The notes under the pieces were generated by a model that ran no database searches, had not been told where the DNA came from, and saw nothing but the letters and a program-made list of their open reading frames with translations. 64,000 nucleotides of DNA from Thermogemmatispora tikiterensis. GTDB lineage: Bacteria > Chloroflexota > Ktedonobacteria > Ktedonobacterales > Ktedonobacteraceae. Shown here piece after piece: positions 26,068-33,820 of this stretch (positions are counted from its first letter, which is position 1; each line of letters begins with the position of its first letter). A program made the translations under genes and the position numbers. The stretch is from assembly GCF_003268475.1 (NCBI RefSeq), contig NZ_MCIF01000002.1:4838266-4902265 (forward strand), given 5' to 3'.

Positions 26068-26970
26068 TCAATCCTCCTCCCACTCATGCGGCTCCGAAAG
26101 CTGAAAGAGGCTTTTCTGCCGATCTCCGTTTTCCCGCTTGGAGTCAAGCCGGCTCTGGAGCAATTGCAAGAAATCGCCTAGATGGCCTGGCTCCGCTGTA
26201 ATAATTTTTGTAAGGGCTGTCTGGAAAGCAGTGTAAACAGTTCTTGTGCGTGTAAGATGATAGCGGTTTTCCTGCTCCCGATACTGGAGATCGTAGATCA
26301 ACCAGGCAATTTCTGCATACTCAGGAGCGGTCTCTTCCATCTGTGGCAAAGTGGCAAAAAAATTGCTTTCAACAGCAACTGCCATCTTTTTCCCCCAAGA
26401 CGAGAGAATTGCCCCTTTATACAATAGCTGCGGAGCTAGACGTTTACGAGAAGATGAAAGATAGTCGGGCCGAGGATAGAAGCGCTGCCGTGACCAGTCC
26501 ATATTGGCTCGTTGCTGAGGATCGGCCATATACTGCTCAAAAGGAGCGCGAACATTGCCAGAAATATACACAGCCTGTACTTCCAATGCACCAAAATCAA
26601 TAATCTTACCCAGATGATCGTACGCGGCAAGGACGAAGTCGAGGTTACCTGCTGACTGCCCAAAGCGATCGTTCAGACGAACCTCTGAAAGCACTGTCCA
26701 CTGCGCTCCCGGGGGGAAGAAGAACGTGGCGGCATCTCTGATAGCAAGCCAGTTTTCTCGAAAACGTATGGGACAGGTGATGACAATGTTACTTCCCTCG
26801 AAAACGCTGCATACCCCAAGAGGCTGTTCGGCTTTGTCTTTCGTACACGTGGGCACATGGTTATGGAAAGGGCAAAGCTTGAGTTGTCGGTGGCGCTCTG
26901 CCTCTGCAGAGAAATTCGTGGTGGGGAAACCAAAGACTTCTGCCAGGGGGTGTCTAGGTAGCGGAACCAT
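26068..26970 (-). CDS. NotI-family type II restriction endonuclease
   Basis: 300 residues. It shows the two marks of NotI-type enzymes: a four-cysteine iron site (C33 in LCPFH, C42 in TCTK, C54 in GVCS, C66 in ITCP) and a PD-(D/E)xK-variant active site, E96 (LSEVRL), D111 (NLDFVL), E130 and Q132 (ALEVQAVY), whose E-D spacing of 15 equals that known for NotI. Cleaves unmethylated double-stranded DNA; NotI itself recognises an 8-bp GC-rich site, but this enzyme's site is unknown. GC content is lower than surrounding genes, suggesting transfer with its partner methylase downstream. Confidence 0.85.
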   Translation of the reverse strand: MVPLPRHPLAEVFGFPTTNFSAEAERHRQLKLCPFHNHVPTCTKDKAEQPLGVCSVFEGSNIVITCPIRFRENWLAIRDAATFFFPPGAQWTVLSEVRLNDRFGQSAGNLDFVLAAYDHLGKIIDFGALEVQAVYISGNVRAPFEQYMADPQQRANMDWSRQRFYPRPDYLSSSRKRLAPQLLYKGAILSSWGKKMAVAVESNFFATLPQMEETAPEYAEIAWLIYDLQYREQENRYHLTRTRTVYTAFQTALTKIITAEPGHLGDFLQLLQSRLDSKRENGDRQKSLFQLSEPHEWEED

Positions 26971-27188
26971 GCTTGCTGTCTTCCTCCAGGAAAAGGAAGG
27001 GACTCTTAGAGAAATCTCTCTTTCACGCTTGTCCAGCGATCATGCAAGTCACTGGGCTTGCGCAGCAGCTGGGTCAGCTCTATTTTCTCTCCTTTGTCAA
27101 GAGATTCTCCCAAGCCTCTCGGCCTTAGAAGGCTCTGTTGCCTCTTTCTTGTTCAGGTGAGAAGGGTGCGAGAGCAGATGGTAGTGGC

Positions 27189-27239
27189 GGTCCAGGCATC
27201 CTCAAAAGTGACTGCCTGGACCGGGCGATCCAGGCAGTC
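27189..27239. promoter_or_regulatory. Mutually exclusive hairpins (attenuator-like element)
   Basis: Arm A GGTCCAGGCA (27189-27198) pairs perfectly with TGCCTGGACC (27213-27222), while GACTGCCTGGA (27210-27220) pairs perfectly with TCCAGGCAGTC (27229-27239). The two stems share the middle arm and cannot coexist. No T-run on either side. It lies between the GH5 and endonuclease genes. Confidence 0.5.
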
Positions 27240-27317
27240 CAGTGTCACAACAAGCAGGAAACCCAGGGCGTGAGGGTGTGAGTGTGGTGGTTGATGGTAG
27301 CGATCTGCTTGCTCATC

Positions 27318-27338
27318 GAGCGTGCTCTACGCACGCTC
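27318..27338 (-). terminator. Hairpin directly after the GH5 gene
   Basis: GAGCGTGC-TCTAC-GCACGCTC, a perfect 8-bp stem, 15 bp beyond the stop of the GH5 gene on the minus strand. No T-run follows. Confidence 0.4.
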
Positions 27339-27352
27339 ACGCCATTCCGGCG

Positions 27353-28624
27353 CTACGTTCCGACCCGAGGGCCACGCCCAGACCGCTCGGATTTAGCCCG
27401 CATCTGGGCCTCATGTTGGGCGATCACCGTGGCCGTGCTGCTCGGATACGTCACGCGGAAACCATCATAGTTCGGGTAGAGCGTGCCGTCGTCCTGCAGG
27501 CCCGTCAGAATCCAGAACTGATCACCGTTGCCGTTCAAGCGATAGACCTGGTCGGTCCACTGCCGATAGATATCATCGCGCGTAGCCATGTCCAGCCAGC
27601 CATACTCTTCCAGAACTACCGGCTTGCCCAGCGCATGGCCATCGTGAATATGATCGGCGATCCACTGCAATGACCAGGCGTTGTCTTTGCCCCAGTAGTC
27701 CGGGTACAGGTGTAACGTCCCGTAGTCCACTGTGGGAAGAGCGACCAGGCGCTTCCAGTCCACGCCCTGACTGCCGTTATAGGCCCAGTCGGAGTTGCCC
27801 GGCTCGTTGTACCAGCCTTCGTCACCGACCGCCACCAGATGGAGGCCATCCATGCTCTTGATGAAGGCGCTCATTTCATGAACCCAGGCCGTCAGGGTCT
27901 GGCCGCTGGGGTCCGACTGACAGCGCGGCTCGTTCGCCAGCTCCCAGGTCATGATGGTCGGATCGAGATAGAGCGGTTTGCCTGTGTAACGGTTCACGCG
28001 GTGGATGAAGTGACGCACGTAGGCTTTGTAGGCGGCCTTGATCTGGGGATTGGTGTAGAAGTCATCATGACCGCTGGCCCCGAACCAGGCCACGTACTGA
28101 TTCATGCCGCCGAAGTCGTCCCAGTTGTTGACGAACGGTACCACCAGCTTGATGCCAAGCTGCCCCGCACGCCAGACGGTGTAGTCGAAACGCTCGTAGC
28201 CATCTTCAGGATAGACGCCTGGCTCAGGCTGCATGACAAAACCATTGTGCGGCTGCCCGTCGAGAAAACCCCAGATACGTAAGACTGGCAGGCCCATAGC
28301 GGCGACATCCTTGAGGACGTCGTCGATCATAAAGTGAGATTGATAATGCATATAATAGTTGTTGGTGCCAGCGAAATAGAAAGGCTGGCCGTCCAGAATG
28401 AAGAAAGGCCCGCGCCGGCTCACGAAACTGTTGCGTTGCTGCCGCAGGCTGGCCGCCGTGAAACGAGAGGATGATGCCGCATCGGCACTGGGGCGCGCAA
28501 AAGCCGTTCCCGCACCCAAGCCCGTACCCGCCGCCCAGAAGCTCAGACCAGCGGCGGCTATAGCTTCCAGAAAAGCTCTCCTGCTCGCTTGTGGTCGCGG
28601 GGTCTCAGCATGTGCATCCTGCAT
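27353..28624 (-). CDS. GH5-type endo-beta-mannanase/cellulase, Tat-exported
   Basis: 423 residues. The N-terminus carries SRRAFLEAIAAAG (14-26), a twin-arginine signal, so the enzyme is folded before export. The TIM-barrel domain has GH5 hallmarks: acid/base E232 in TWELANEP, nucleophile E340 in VLEEYG, plus GTNNYYMH and LRIWGF near the start as in mannan endo-1,4-beta-mannosidases (GH5_7/8-like). Predicted to cut internal bonds of mannan or related plant polysaccharide outside the cell. ATG 28624 is set by GGAAGGAG 8 bp upstream. Divergent LacI regulator and operator-like sites suggest induction by sugar. The last residues are a basic tail (KSERSGRGPR). Confidence 0.88.
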   Translation of the reverse strand: MQDAHAETPRPQASRRAFLEAIAAAGLSFWAAGTGLGAGTAFARPSADAASSSRFTAASLRQQRNSFVSRRGPFFILDGQPFYFAGTNNYYMHYQSHFMIDDVLKDVAAMGLPVLRIWGFLDGQPHNGFVMQPEPGVYPEDGYERFDYTVWRAGQLGIKLVVPFVNNWDDFGGMNQYVAWFGASGHDDFYTNPQIKAAYKAYVRHFIHRVNRYTGKPLYLDPTIMTWELANEPRCQSDPSGQTLTAWVHEMSAFIKSMDGLHLVAVGDEGWYNEPGNSDWAYNGSQGVDWKRLVALPTVDYGTLHLYPDYWGKDNAWSLQWIADHIHDGHALGKPVVLEEYGWLDMATRDDIYRQWTDQVYRLNGNGDQFWILTGLQDDGTLYPNYDGFRVTYPSSTATVIAQHEAQMRAKSERSGRGPRVGT

Positions 28625-28692
28625 ATGCTCTGCTCCTTCCTGGATGAGTGGCTGCGCTCCAGATGGTTCAATGAACAATGCAAATTTTTCAA

Positions 28693-28704
28693 TGAACCGT
28701 TACA
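28693..28704 (-). promoter_or_regulatory. Putative LacI-type operator of the GH5 gene
   Basis: TGAACCGTTACA, an imperfect palindrome around a central CG as in LacI-family operators, sits just downstream of the GH5 -10 box. It shares TGAAC and a GTT-CA half with the site at 28832-28844. Confidence 0.5.
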
Positions 28705-28711
28705 CGGAAGA

Positions 28712-28741
28712 ATGGTACCATCTTACCGACCATTCTGTCAA
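28712..28741 (-). promoter_or_regulatory. Promoter of the GH5 gene
   Basis: Minus strand: -35 TTGACA (28741-28736), 18-bp spacer, -10 TACCAT (28717-28712). The operator-like site lies 8 bp further downstream. Confidence 0.55.
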
Positions 28742-28798
28742 TAGGTGCCCCTTCTCATGGTTGAGCATCATTCTGATGACCACGAGCCGGCCTTAAGA

Positions 28799-28827
28799 TT
28801 GACAGATATCAATATTGATGTTATCTT
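28799..28827 (+). promoter_or_regulatory. Promoter of the LacI regulator gene with spacer palindrome
   Basis: -35 TTGACA (28799-28804), 17-bp spacer, -10 TATCTT (28822-28827). The spacer holds a perfect 12-bp palindrome ATCAATATTGAT (28808-28819), a possible extra protein site. Confidence 0.6.
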
Positions 28828-28831
28828 TTTC

Positions 28832-28844
28832 GTGAACGTTTCAC
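28832..28844 (+). promoter_or_regulatory. Putative autoregulatory operator of the LacI gene
   Basis: GTGAACGTTTCAC, a near-palindrome 4 bp after the -10 box of the regulator promoter. Likely bound by the LacI protein itself. Confidence 0.5.
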
Positions 28845-28863
28845 AGCCTTGGAGGAATCGGCG

Positions 28864-29976
28864 TTGGCAAACACTGTCACCTTGAGAGACATCGCGAGGG
28901 AGGCGGGAGTCTCAGTCGGCACCGTTTCGCGAGTCCTCAACAACCACGGTAACGTGACCGAAGAGACGCGCCAGCGCGTGCTACGCGCGGCCTCGCGGCT
29001 CGGCTACTTTAGCGGGGTGAGGCAGGGAGTGGGGGACGAAGAGCGGCCACCTGTTGAAGGGCGCGTTGTCAGAGAGATCGGCTTTCTCTTCTGCTCCTTT
29101 CTGCCCAAGACCACGGTTTCCACCAATCCATTCTGGTCGCATATCCTGCACGGTGTCGAGAGTGAGGCGCGGCGGGCCAATGTCAAAGTGACCTATCGCG
29201 CCATTAGCGAGATCCAGGAGGACCCTGATCGCCTGCTGACCACTATCTATGACATGCGTCTCGGGGGCATCTTGCTGGTCGGTCCGGCGGAGGCCGTCAC
29301 CGTGCAGACCATCCAGCAGGCAGGCACGCCGCTGGTCCTCGTTGACAATTACGTTCCCCAGACCGATGCCGTCTTGGGGAATAACCTGGATGGCGCGCGC
29401 CAGGCCGTTGAATATCTGATCAGTCTGGGCCATCGCCGCATCGCCTTCATGGGTGGTCCTTTTGTGGAGAAGACAGGCCAGGAAGCGGAGCAGCATAGGC
29501 AGCGACCGCCGAGAAATCGCGTCTACACGATTGAGCGCCGTGCTCAGGGGTATCGTCTGGCCCTGCTGGAGGCTGGCCTGCCCATTGTGCCAGAGCTGTA
29601 CGAGGATGGGGGCTTGTCGATGGAAGGGGGCTATCTGGCCTGCAAGCGGCTGCTGGAGCGCGGCGAGCAGTTCAGCGCGATTTTCTGTGCCAACGATGAG
29701 ATGGCTGTAGGAGCCATGAAGGCCCTGCGCGAGGCCGGGCTACGTCTGCCCGAGGATATCTCTATAGTGGGCTTCGATGACATCGATATGGTAGAACACC
29801 TGACGCCGGCTCTGACGACGGTGCGCGTCAATAAGGAGGCTCTGGGCGCCGTGGCCTTGCGGCGGCTGCTCGCCTTGATCAGTCATCCCGACCCCGTGCA
29901 CGTGGTCTCTATGCTAGACGTAGAGCTGGTGAAACGCGAGTCAGCTTGTGCTCCTCCTGCCTCTGTCCGCCACTGA
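28864..29976 (+). CDS. LacI-family transcriptional regulator
   Basis: 370 residues. N-terminal HTH of the family: VTLRDIAREAGVSVGTVSRVLNNHGNVTEETRQRVL. The sensor domain shows IGFLFCSF, GRIAFMGGP-like HRRIAFMGGP, FCANDEMAVGAMKAL and VGFDDIDM...LTTVRV. TTG 28864 is preferred because GGAGGAA ends 6 bp upstream, whereas TTG 28849 overlaps that site. Divergent from the GH5 gene; matching operator-like sites after both promoters suggest it represses both. An insert of ~18 charged residues (EAEQHRQRPPRNRVYT) after the GGP motif is longer than usual. Confidence 0.92.
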   Translation: MANTVTLRDIAREAGVSVGTVSRVLNNHGNVTEETRQRVLRAASRLGYFSGVRQGVGDEERPPVEGRVVREIGFLFCSFLPKTTVSTNPFWSHILHGVESEARRANVKVTYRAISEIQEDPDRLLTTIYDMRLGGILLVGPAEAVTVQTIQQAGTPLVLVDNYVPQTDAVLGNNLDGARQAVEYLISLGHRRIAFMGGPFVEKTGQEAEQHRQRPPRNRVYTIERRAQGYRLALLEAGLPIVPELYEDGGLSMEGGYLACKRLLERGEQFSAIFCANDEMAVGAMKALREAGLRLPEDISIVGFDDIDMVEHLTPALTTVRVNKEALGAVALRRLLALISHPDPVHVVSMLDVELVKRESACAPPASVRH

Positions 29977-30190
29977 ACCTGGCTCGCTCCCGGCAGGCTG
30001 AGAAGGAAGCGCTGTGGTTCGTCCCTGAGCTGAGCAGGGATGCTGCCCGCCACCCCTCTTCTGGCCGATGCTCTGTCTGGGTCGCTGCATCCTGAACCTG
30101 GCTTGTTTGACGTGTCGGCTGATCCAGCCTTTGCGCCCTTTGCCAGGGCGGAAGTGCGTTGTTTGTCTGGATGCTTTTGTGTGAGGAACG

Positions 30191-33100
30191 ATGGTCTCAT
30201 TGATTCGCTCAGATCGCGTGCTGGTCTTCGCTGATCCGGCCTATCCACGAGCTTGCAGTCAGGCTCTCCTGCGCAAGCTACTGCCCGGCCCCTTTGAGGT
30301 CAGCGATGCGTCCCACCTGGCCCAGGCTCTGGAGGACGCTCCGCGTCTCCTGGTCTCATTTCACGGCCCCTATTTCCCAAAAGCCGCCTGGAATGCTCTG
30401 CTGCGCTTTCTGGAGCGCGGGGGCAACCTGGCCGTCTTCGGTGGTATGCCTTTTGCCCGGCCTGTTACCGCTGCTGGCGAGGTGGAACCGGAGCAGGATG
30501 TCTATGCGCGTCAGCTCTGCCTGGGACCGTTCTTTCCGGTCGATCTGGCGGCGAGCGGGGCCCAACCTGCTTCGCTCCGTCTGGTCGCTGCCCCGGAAGC
30601 ACTCTTCCTGCGTGATTGTGCTCTTCCACTATCTTCTGAGCGCCCAGGACGCTTCTGGGCCTGTTATCCACGTTTGACGCAGACGTCCGACTACCCTGAA
30701 GAGATTGGCTCGGCGGGACCGTTCGATACGCTGCTGCGGCCACTGCTCTTCGCTGTCGCGACAACGCCCTATGGCGAGGAACGGCTGGCGACGCCGGCTT
30801 TTGTACTTGATCAGCTGGGGGGGCGCTTCCAGGGAGGGCGCTGGCTGCTCTCGCTGTGGGAGCCTGAGACTGCAGAGGACTGGCTGGCCCTGGCTGAACC
30901 TATTCAGCGTCTGCTGGCCCTGGCACTGGAAGATCCGCTCTGCTGCGCCGTTCGCCCAGTGCTAGCCTGTTATCGACCTGAAGAGGCGCCAGCGCTGGTG
31001 GTGACGCTGCCTGAGCGGCTGGATCTGGAGCTGCGTATCACGGTGACGCAGGCCGATGATGGCCAGGTTCTGCGTCGCTGGGATTTCGCAGCTCCGGCCT
31101 CACCGGTGCATTCCGAGCGCTATCTGCAGATGGCGCTGCCGCCCAAAGCCGGCCTCTATCGCGTGCACACCGAGTATCGGCCCGTGGGCGGCCAGTGGCT
31201 GAGCCAGGAGACAGGCTTCTGGATCTGGGATGAGGCGCTGATTGCGGCGACACGCGGCAAGCGCCTGGTGGCTGGGCGTGACTATTTTTATCAGGGCGAG
31301 CGCCTCTTTCTGGTCTGCGGAACAACCTATATGGATAGCCGCGTGCAGCGCAAGTACTGGCGCCTGCCGAATCCGGCCCGCTGGGAGCGCGAGATGGCCG
31401 AGATGAAGGCTGCCGGCATCAATCTACTGCGTACTGGCCTCTGGACAGCCTGGCGCGACGTGCTGCCGGTGGCCGGGGTGCCAACGGAGTCTTTTCTGCG
31501 CGCGCTCGATGCCTTTGTGCTGACAGCCTGCCGCCAAGAGCTGCAGGTCATCTTTACCTTCTTTGCCTTCTTTCCCCCTCTCTTCGATGGCCTGAACCCC
31601 TGGCTCGATCCGCGCTCGCTGGAGGCTCAGGAGCGCTTTCTCTCACTGCTAGCCCGCCGCTATGCACAGGTGGAGTTGCTGTCGTGGGACTTGATCAATG
31701 AGCCGAGCTTTGGCGATCCGGCTCGGGCCTTCGCTCAGCGTCCGTTGCCCAATTATGATCGCTACGAGCAGCAGGCTTTTGTACAGTGGCTCAAGGAGCG
31801 CTACACGCTGGAGCAGCTGCAGCTGCGCTGGCGCGAGACGCCGGCAGAGCTATCTTCCTGGGAGCAGCTGCGCCTGCCGCGCGAGGCCGACTATTCGACC
31901 TCGGTGCGCGATACGACGGCGCGCGCCATGCTGAAGGTGGCCGACTATACGCGTTTTTCGCAGGAGATGTTTGTGACCTGGGCGCGGCGCATGTATCGCG
32001 CCATTCGGGCCGCTGGTAGTCAGACCTTGATCGGCGTGGGCCAGGATGAGGCGGGGGCCCGCATCGCTCCGCAGTTCTATGCCACGGCTGTCGATTATAC
32101 GACGACGCATCCCTGGTGGAATGTTGATGATCTGCTCTGGGACATGCTGCTCGACAAGACGCCGGAGCGGCCCAATCTGATCCAGGAGACGGGTGTGATG
32201 CTGGTGCGCGACGTCGATGGCCGTCCCTGGCGTACGGAGCAGGCCAATGCCTGGCTGCTGGAGCGCAAGCTGATCATGGGCCTGATGGCCAATGGGGCTG
32301 GCCTGATCCAGTGGCTCTGGCATACCAATGCCTACATGACCAGCGAGAACGAGAATAGCATCGGCCTGGTCCGCGCCGATGGCAGCGCCAAGCCGGAGCT
32401 GCTGGTGATGCGCGAGTTCTGTCGCCTGGCGGAAGCACTGGCGGATCAGCTGCAGGAGGCGCCGGAGCCTCCGCCGGTCTGGCTGGTGATCCCGTATAGC
32501 CAGTGGTTCGTGCGCCCGGACCTGGGTGCCCTGCCAACGCGCCAGGCGGTGCGAGCTTTGGCCTATGAGCTGGGCGTGATCCCGCAGCTCATTGGGGAGC
32601 AGCGCCTGGCCTCCGAGCTGGAGAGGACAGGGCATCGGCCCCAGCTGATCATCTTGCCTGCTCTGCAGCTCTGCGAGCCGGCGGCCTGGTTCGCTGTGCT
32701 TGATTATGTCCAGCGCGGTGGAACGGCCCTGGTGAGCGGCGTCGTTGGACGCGATATGCACAATCTGCCTTTCAATCCACATCTGAACTATGGTGCCGGA
32801 CTGCCCGCACCAGAGCCGGTGGCTCCCTATGAGGTGCTGCGGCTTGAGGATGGCAGTCGCTATCAGTTGAGCTTTACACAAGAAAAGACAGGTTACGTGC
32901 GCAAGGCTCACAACGAGTTACGGGAGCTGCAGATGGGAGCCGGGCGCCTGCTCTGGGCGGGGCTGCCAGTGGAGCTGGCTGGCGAACTGGAGCCATTGGC
33001 GCGTCTCTATCAGCGAGCGCTGGGGAAGACGCCGCTGGAGCCGCTGCCTGAAGGATGGCGTCGGCCCTGGCTGTTGGTGCGTCGTCCGCTCAAAGAGGGA

Positions 33101-33280
33101 AGACTCTTGCTGGTGGCTTCCGAGGCCGGCGACGAGCAGCGCCTCTCGCTGGCAGAGGAGGGCCTGACGCTGGCAGTAGCCCCGCAGCGTGCGGGAGCTG
33201 TGCTATGGCGTCCGGGAGAGCCGCCGCGGCTCTTTGGTGGCTTGCGAGCTGTTGCAGCAGACGGACCAGCTCATGAGTGA
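30191..33280 (+). CDS. Large multidomain glycoside hydrolase, clan GH-A (GH5/GH42-like)
   Basis: 1029 residues, cytoplasmic (no signal). Residues ~1-130 look like a Rossmann/GATase-type domain with AVFGGMPFARP. Residues ~260-350 are an Ig-like beta domain. A TIM barrel spans ~360-760 with both clan GH-A glutamates: acid/base E504 in WDLINEP and nucleophile E666 in LIQETG. It is followed by a GATase-like beta-trimerisation type domain (QLIILPALQL...GGTALVSG) as in GH42, and a beta-rich tail. Likely releases sugars from imported oligosaccharides, perhaps mannosides or galactosides. ATG follows GTGAGGAACG. Convincing as a glycosidase; exact family open. Confidence 0.82.
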   Translation: MVSLIRSDRVLVFADPAYPRACSQALLRKLLPGPFEVSDASHLAQALEDAPRLLVSFHGPYFPKAAWNALLRFLERGGNLAVFGGMPFARPVTAAGEVEPEQDVYARQLCLGPFFPVDLAASGAQPASLRLVAAPEALFLRDCALPLSSERPGRFWACYPRLTQTSDYPEEIGSAGPFDTLLRPLLFAVATTPYGEERLATPAFVLDQLGGRFQGGRWLLSLWEPETAEDWLALAEPIQRLLALALEDPLCCAVRPVLACYRPEEAPALVVTLPERLDLELRITVTQADDGQVLRRWDFAAPASPVHSERYLQMALPPKAGLYRVHTEYRPVGGQWLSQETGFWIWDEALIAATRGKRLVAGRDYFYQGERLFLVCGTTYMDSRVQRKYWRLPNPARWEREMAEMKAAGINLLRTGLWTAWRDVLPVAGVPTESFLRALDAFVLTACRQELQVIFTFFAFFPPLFDGLNPWLDPRSLEAQERFLSLLARRYAQVELLSWDLINEPSFGDPARAFAQRPLPNYDRYEQQAFVQWLKERYTLEQLQLRWRETPAELSSWEQLRLPREADYSTSVRDTTARAMLKVADYTRFSQEMFVTWARRMYRAIRAAGSQTLIGVGQDEAGARIAPQFYATAVDYTTTHPWWNVDDLLWDMLLDKTPERPNLIQETGVMLVRDVDGRPWRTEQANAWLLERKLIMGLMANGAGLIQWLWHTNAYMTSENENSIGLVRADGSAKPELLVMREFCRLAEALADQLQEAPEPPPVWLVIPYSQWFVRPDLGALPTRQAVRALAYELGVIPQLIGEQRLASELERTGHRPQLIILPALQLCEPAAWFAVLDYVQRGGTALVSGVVGRDMHNLPFNPHLNYGAGLPAPEPVAPYEVLRLEDGSRYQLSFTQEKTGYVRKAHNELRELQMGAGRLLWAGLPVELAGELEPLARLYQRALGKTPLEPLPEGWRRPWLLVRRPLKEGRLLLVASEAGDEQRLSLAEEGLTLAVAPQRAGAVLWRPGEPPRLFGGLRAVAADGPAHE

Positions 33281-33287
33281 AGGAAGA

Positions 33288-33330
33288 CAGCGGGGAAGGA
33301 TACTCTATCCGGGCATCTGCTTCCCCGCTG
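33288..33330 (+). terminator. Hairpin after the glycosidase gene
   Basis: Perfect 11-bp inverted repeat CAGCGGGGAAG (33288-33298) / CTTCCCCGCTG (33320-33330), immediately downstream of the stop. No T-run. Confidence 0.5.
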
Positions 33331-33347
33331 GCATCAAGCTATGGCTC

Positions 33348-33376
33348 TGGACAGAGTCCAGCTGTGCAGTTATACT
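33348..33376 (+). promoter_or_regulatory. Promoter for the MHS-family transporter
   Basis: -35 TGGACA (33348-33353), exact 17-bp spacer, -10 TATACT (33371-33376); five of six consensus bases in each box. Confidence 0.7.
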
Positions 33377-33658
33377 ATAACTAATTGCATACCTTCGGGA
33401 AGGCATGCCCCTCAGACAGCGAGCGAGGTAGCAGTTCGCTCATGCAGCTTGACCAGATCGGTAAGAAGAGGCAAGACCGGACATAAGTCCATCTACCGGA
33501 CTGACCTGCTCCTCTCTGTTGAGGGAGATCTGGGCGGTGAGGGCGATGACTGCCTCACTGCCGTCCATTCATGCTGAAAGAGGCATTGCAAGCGACAAAC
33601 GAATGAGAAGCAAGCCGTTGCCTCGTCGGGCCAGCAACGCTGCCGCCTGCCCTGTCGT

Positions 33659-33668
33659 TTGGTACCGC
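33659..33668 (+). promoter_or_regulatory. T-box-like sequence in the transporter leader (doubtful)
   Basis: TGGTACCGCG matches the 10-nt core of the T-box (TGGNACCGCG), 153 bp before the start codon, a usual distance. A GTCCCT lies downstream at 33716-33721 as in T-box antiterminators. But the normally preceding AGGG is absent and a classic specifier stem with terminator was not identified. May be chance. Confidence 0.25.
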
Positions 33669-33820
33669 GAAGGTGAGGCCACTGCTCTGGAGAGTGCCCG
33701 GGGGCGCAGGACGTCTGTCCCTCTGTGAGTCCTCGCTTGTCGGACTGCGCTCTGCAGCTTCAGTATTCCTCGATGCGGGAACGTCGCAATTGATCCTGAC
33801 TTCGCTTCAAGGAGGAATGC

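Larger units (their letters stand above)
26971..27352. other. Intergenic region between the restriction system and the GH5 gene
   Basis: 382 bp without a convincing gene. It holds three mutually pairing arms at 27189-27239 and a separate hairpin at 27318-27338, listed separately. The start region of the endonuclease (26971-27000) has CTTCCTCC on the plus strand, i.e. a GGAGGAAG site on the minus strand. Confidence 0.5.
33281..33820. other. 540-bp region holding a promoter and a long structured leader
   Basis: After the hairpin comes a good promoter at 33348-33376 and ~440 nt of untranslated leader before the MFS gene. The leader has several short stem-loops (for example GAGCGA...TCGCTC near 33420-33442) and a T-box-like sequence at 33659-33668. 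No convincing gene. Confidence 0.6.

Noticed and set aside
33659..33760. Cobalamin riboswitch suggested by GCCACTG in the same leader
   Set aside because: The B12-box and the other conserved blocks are absent.
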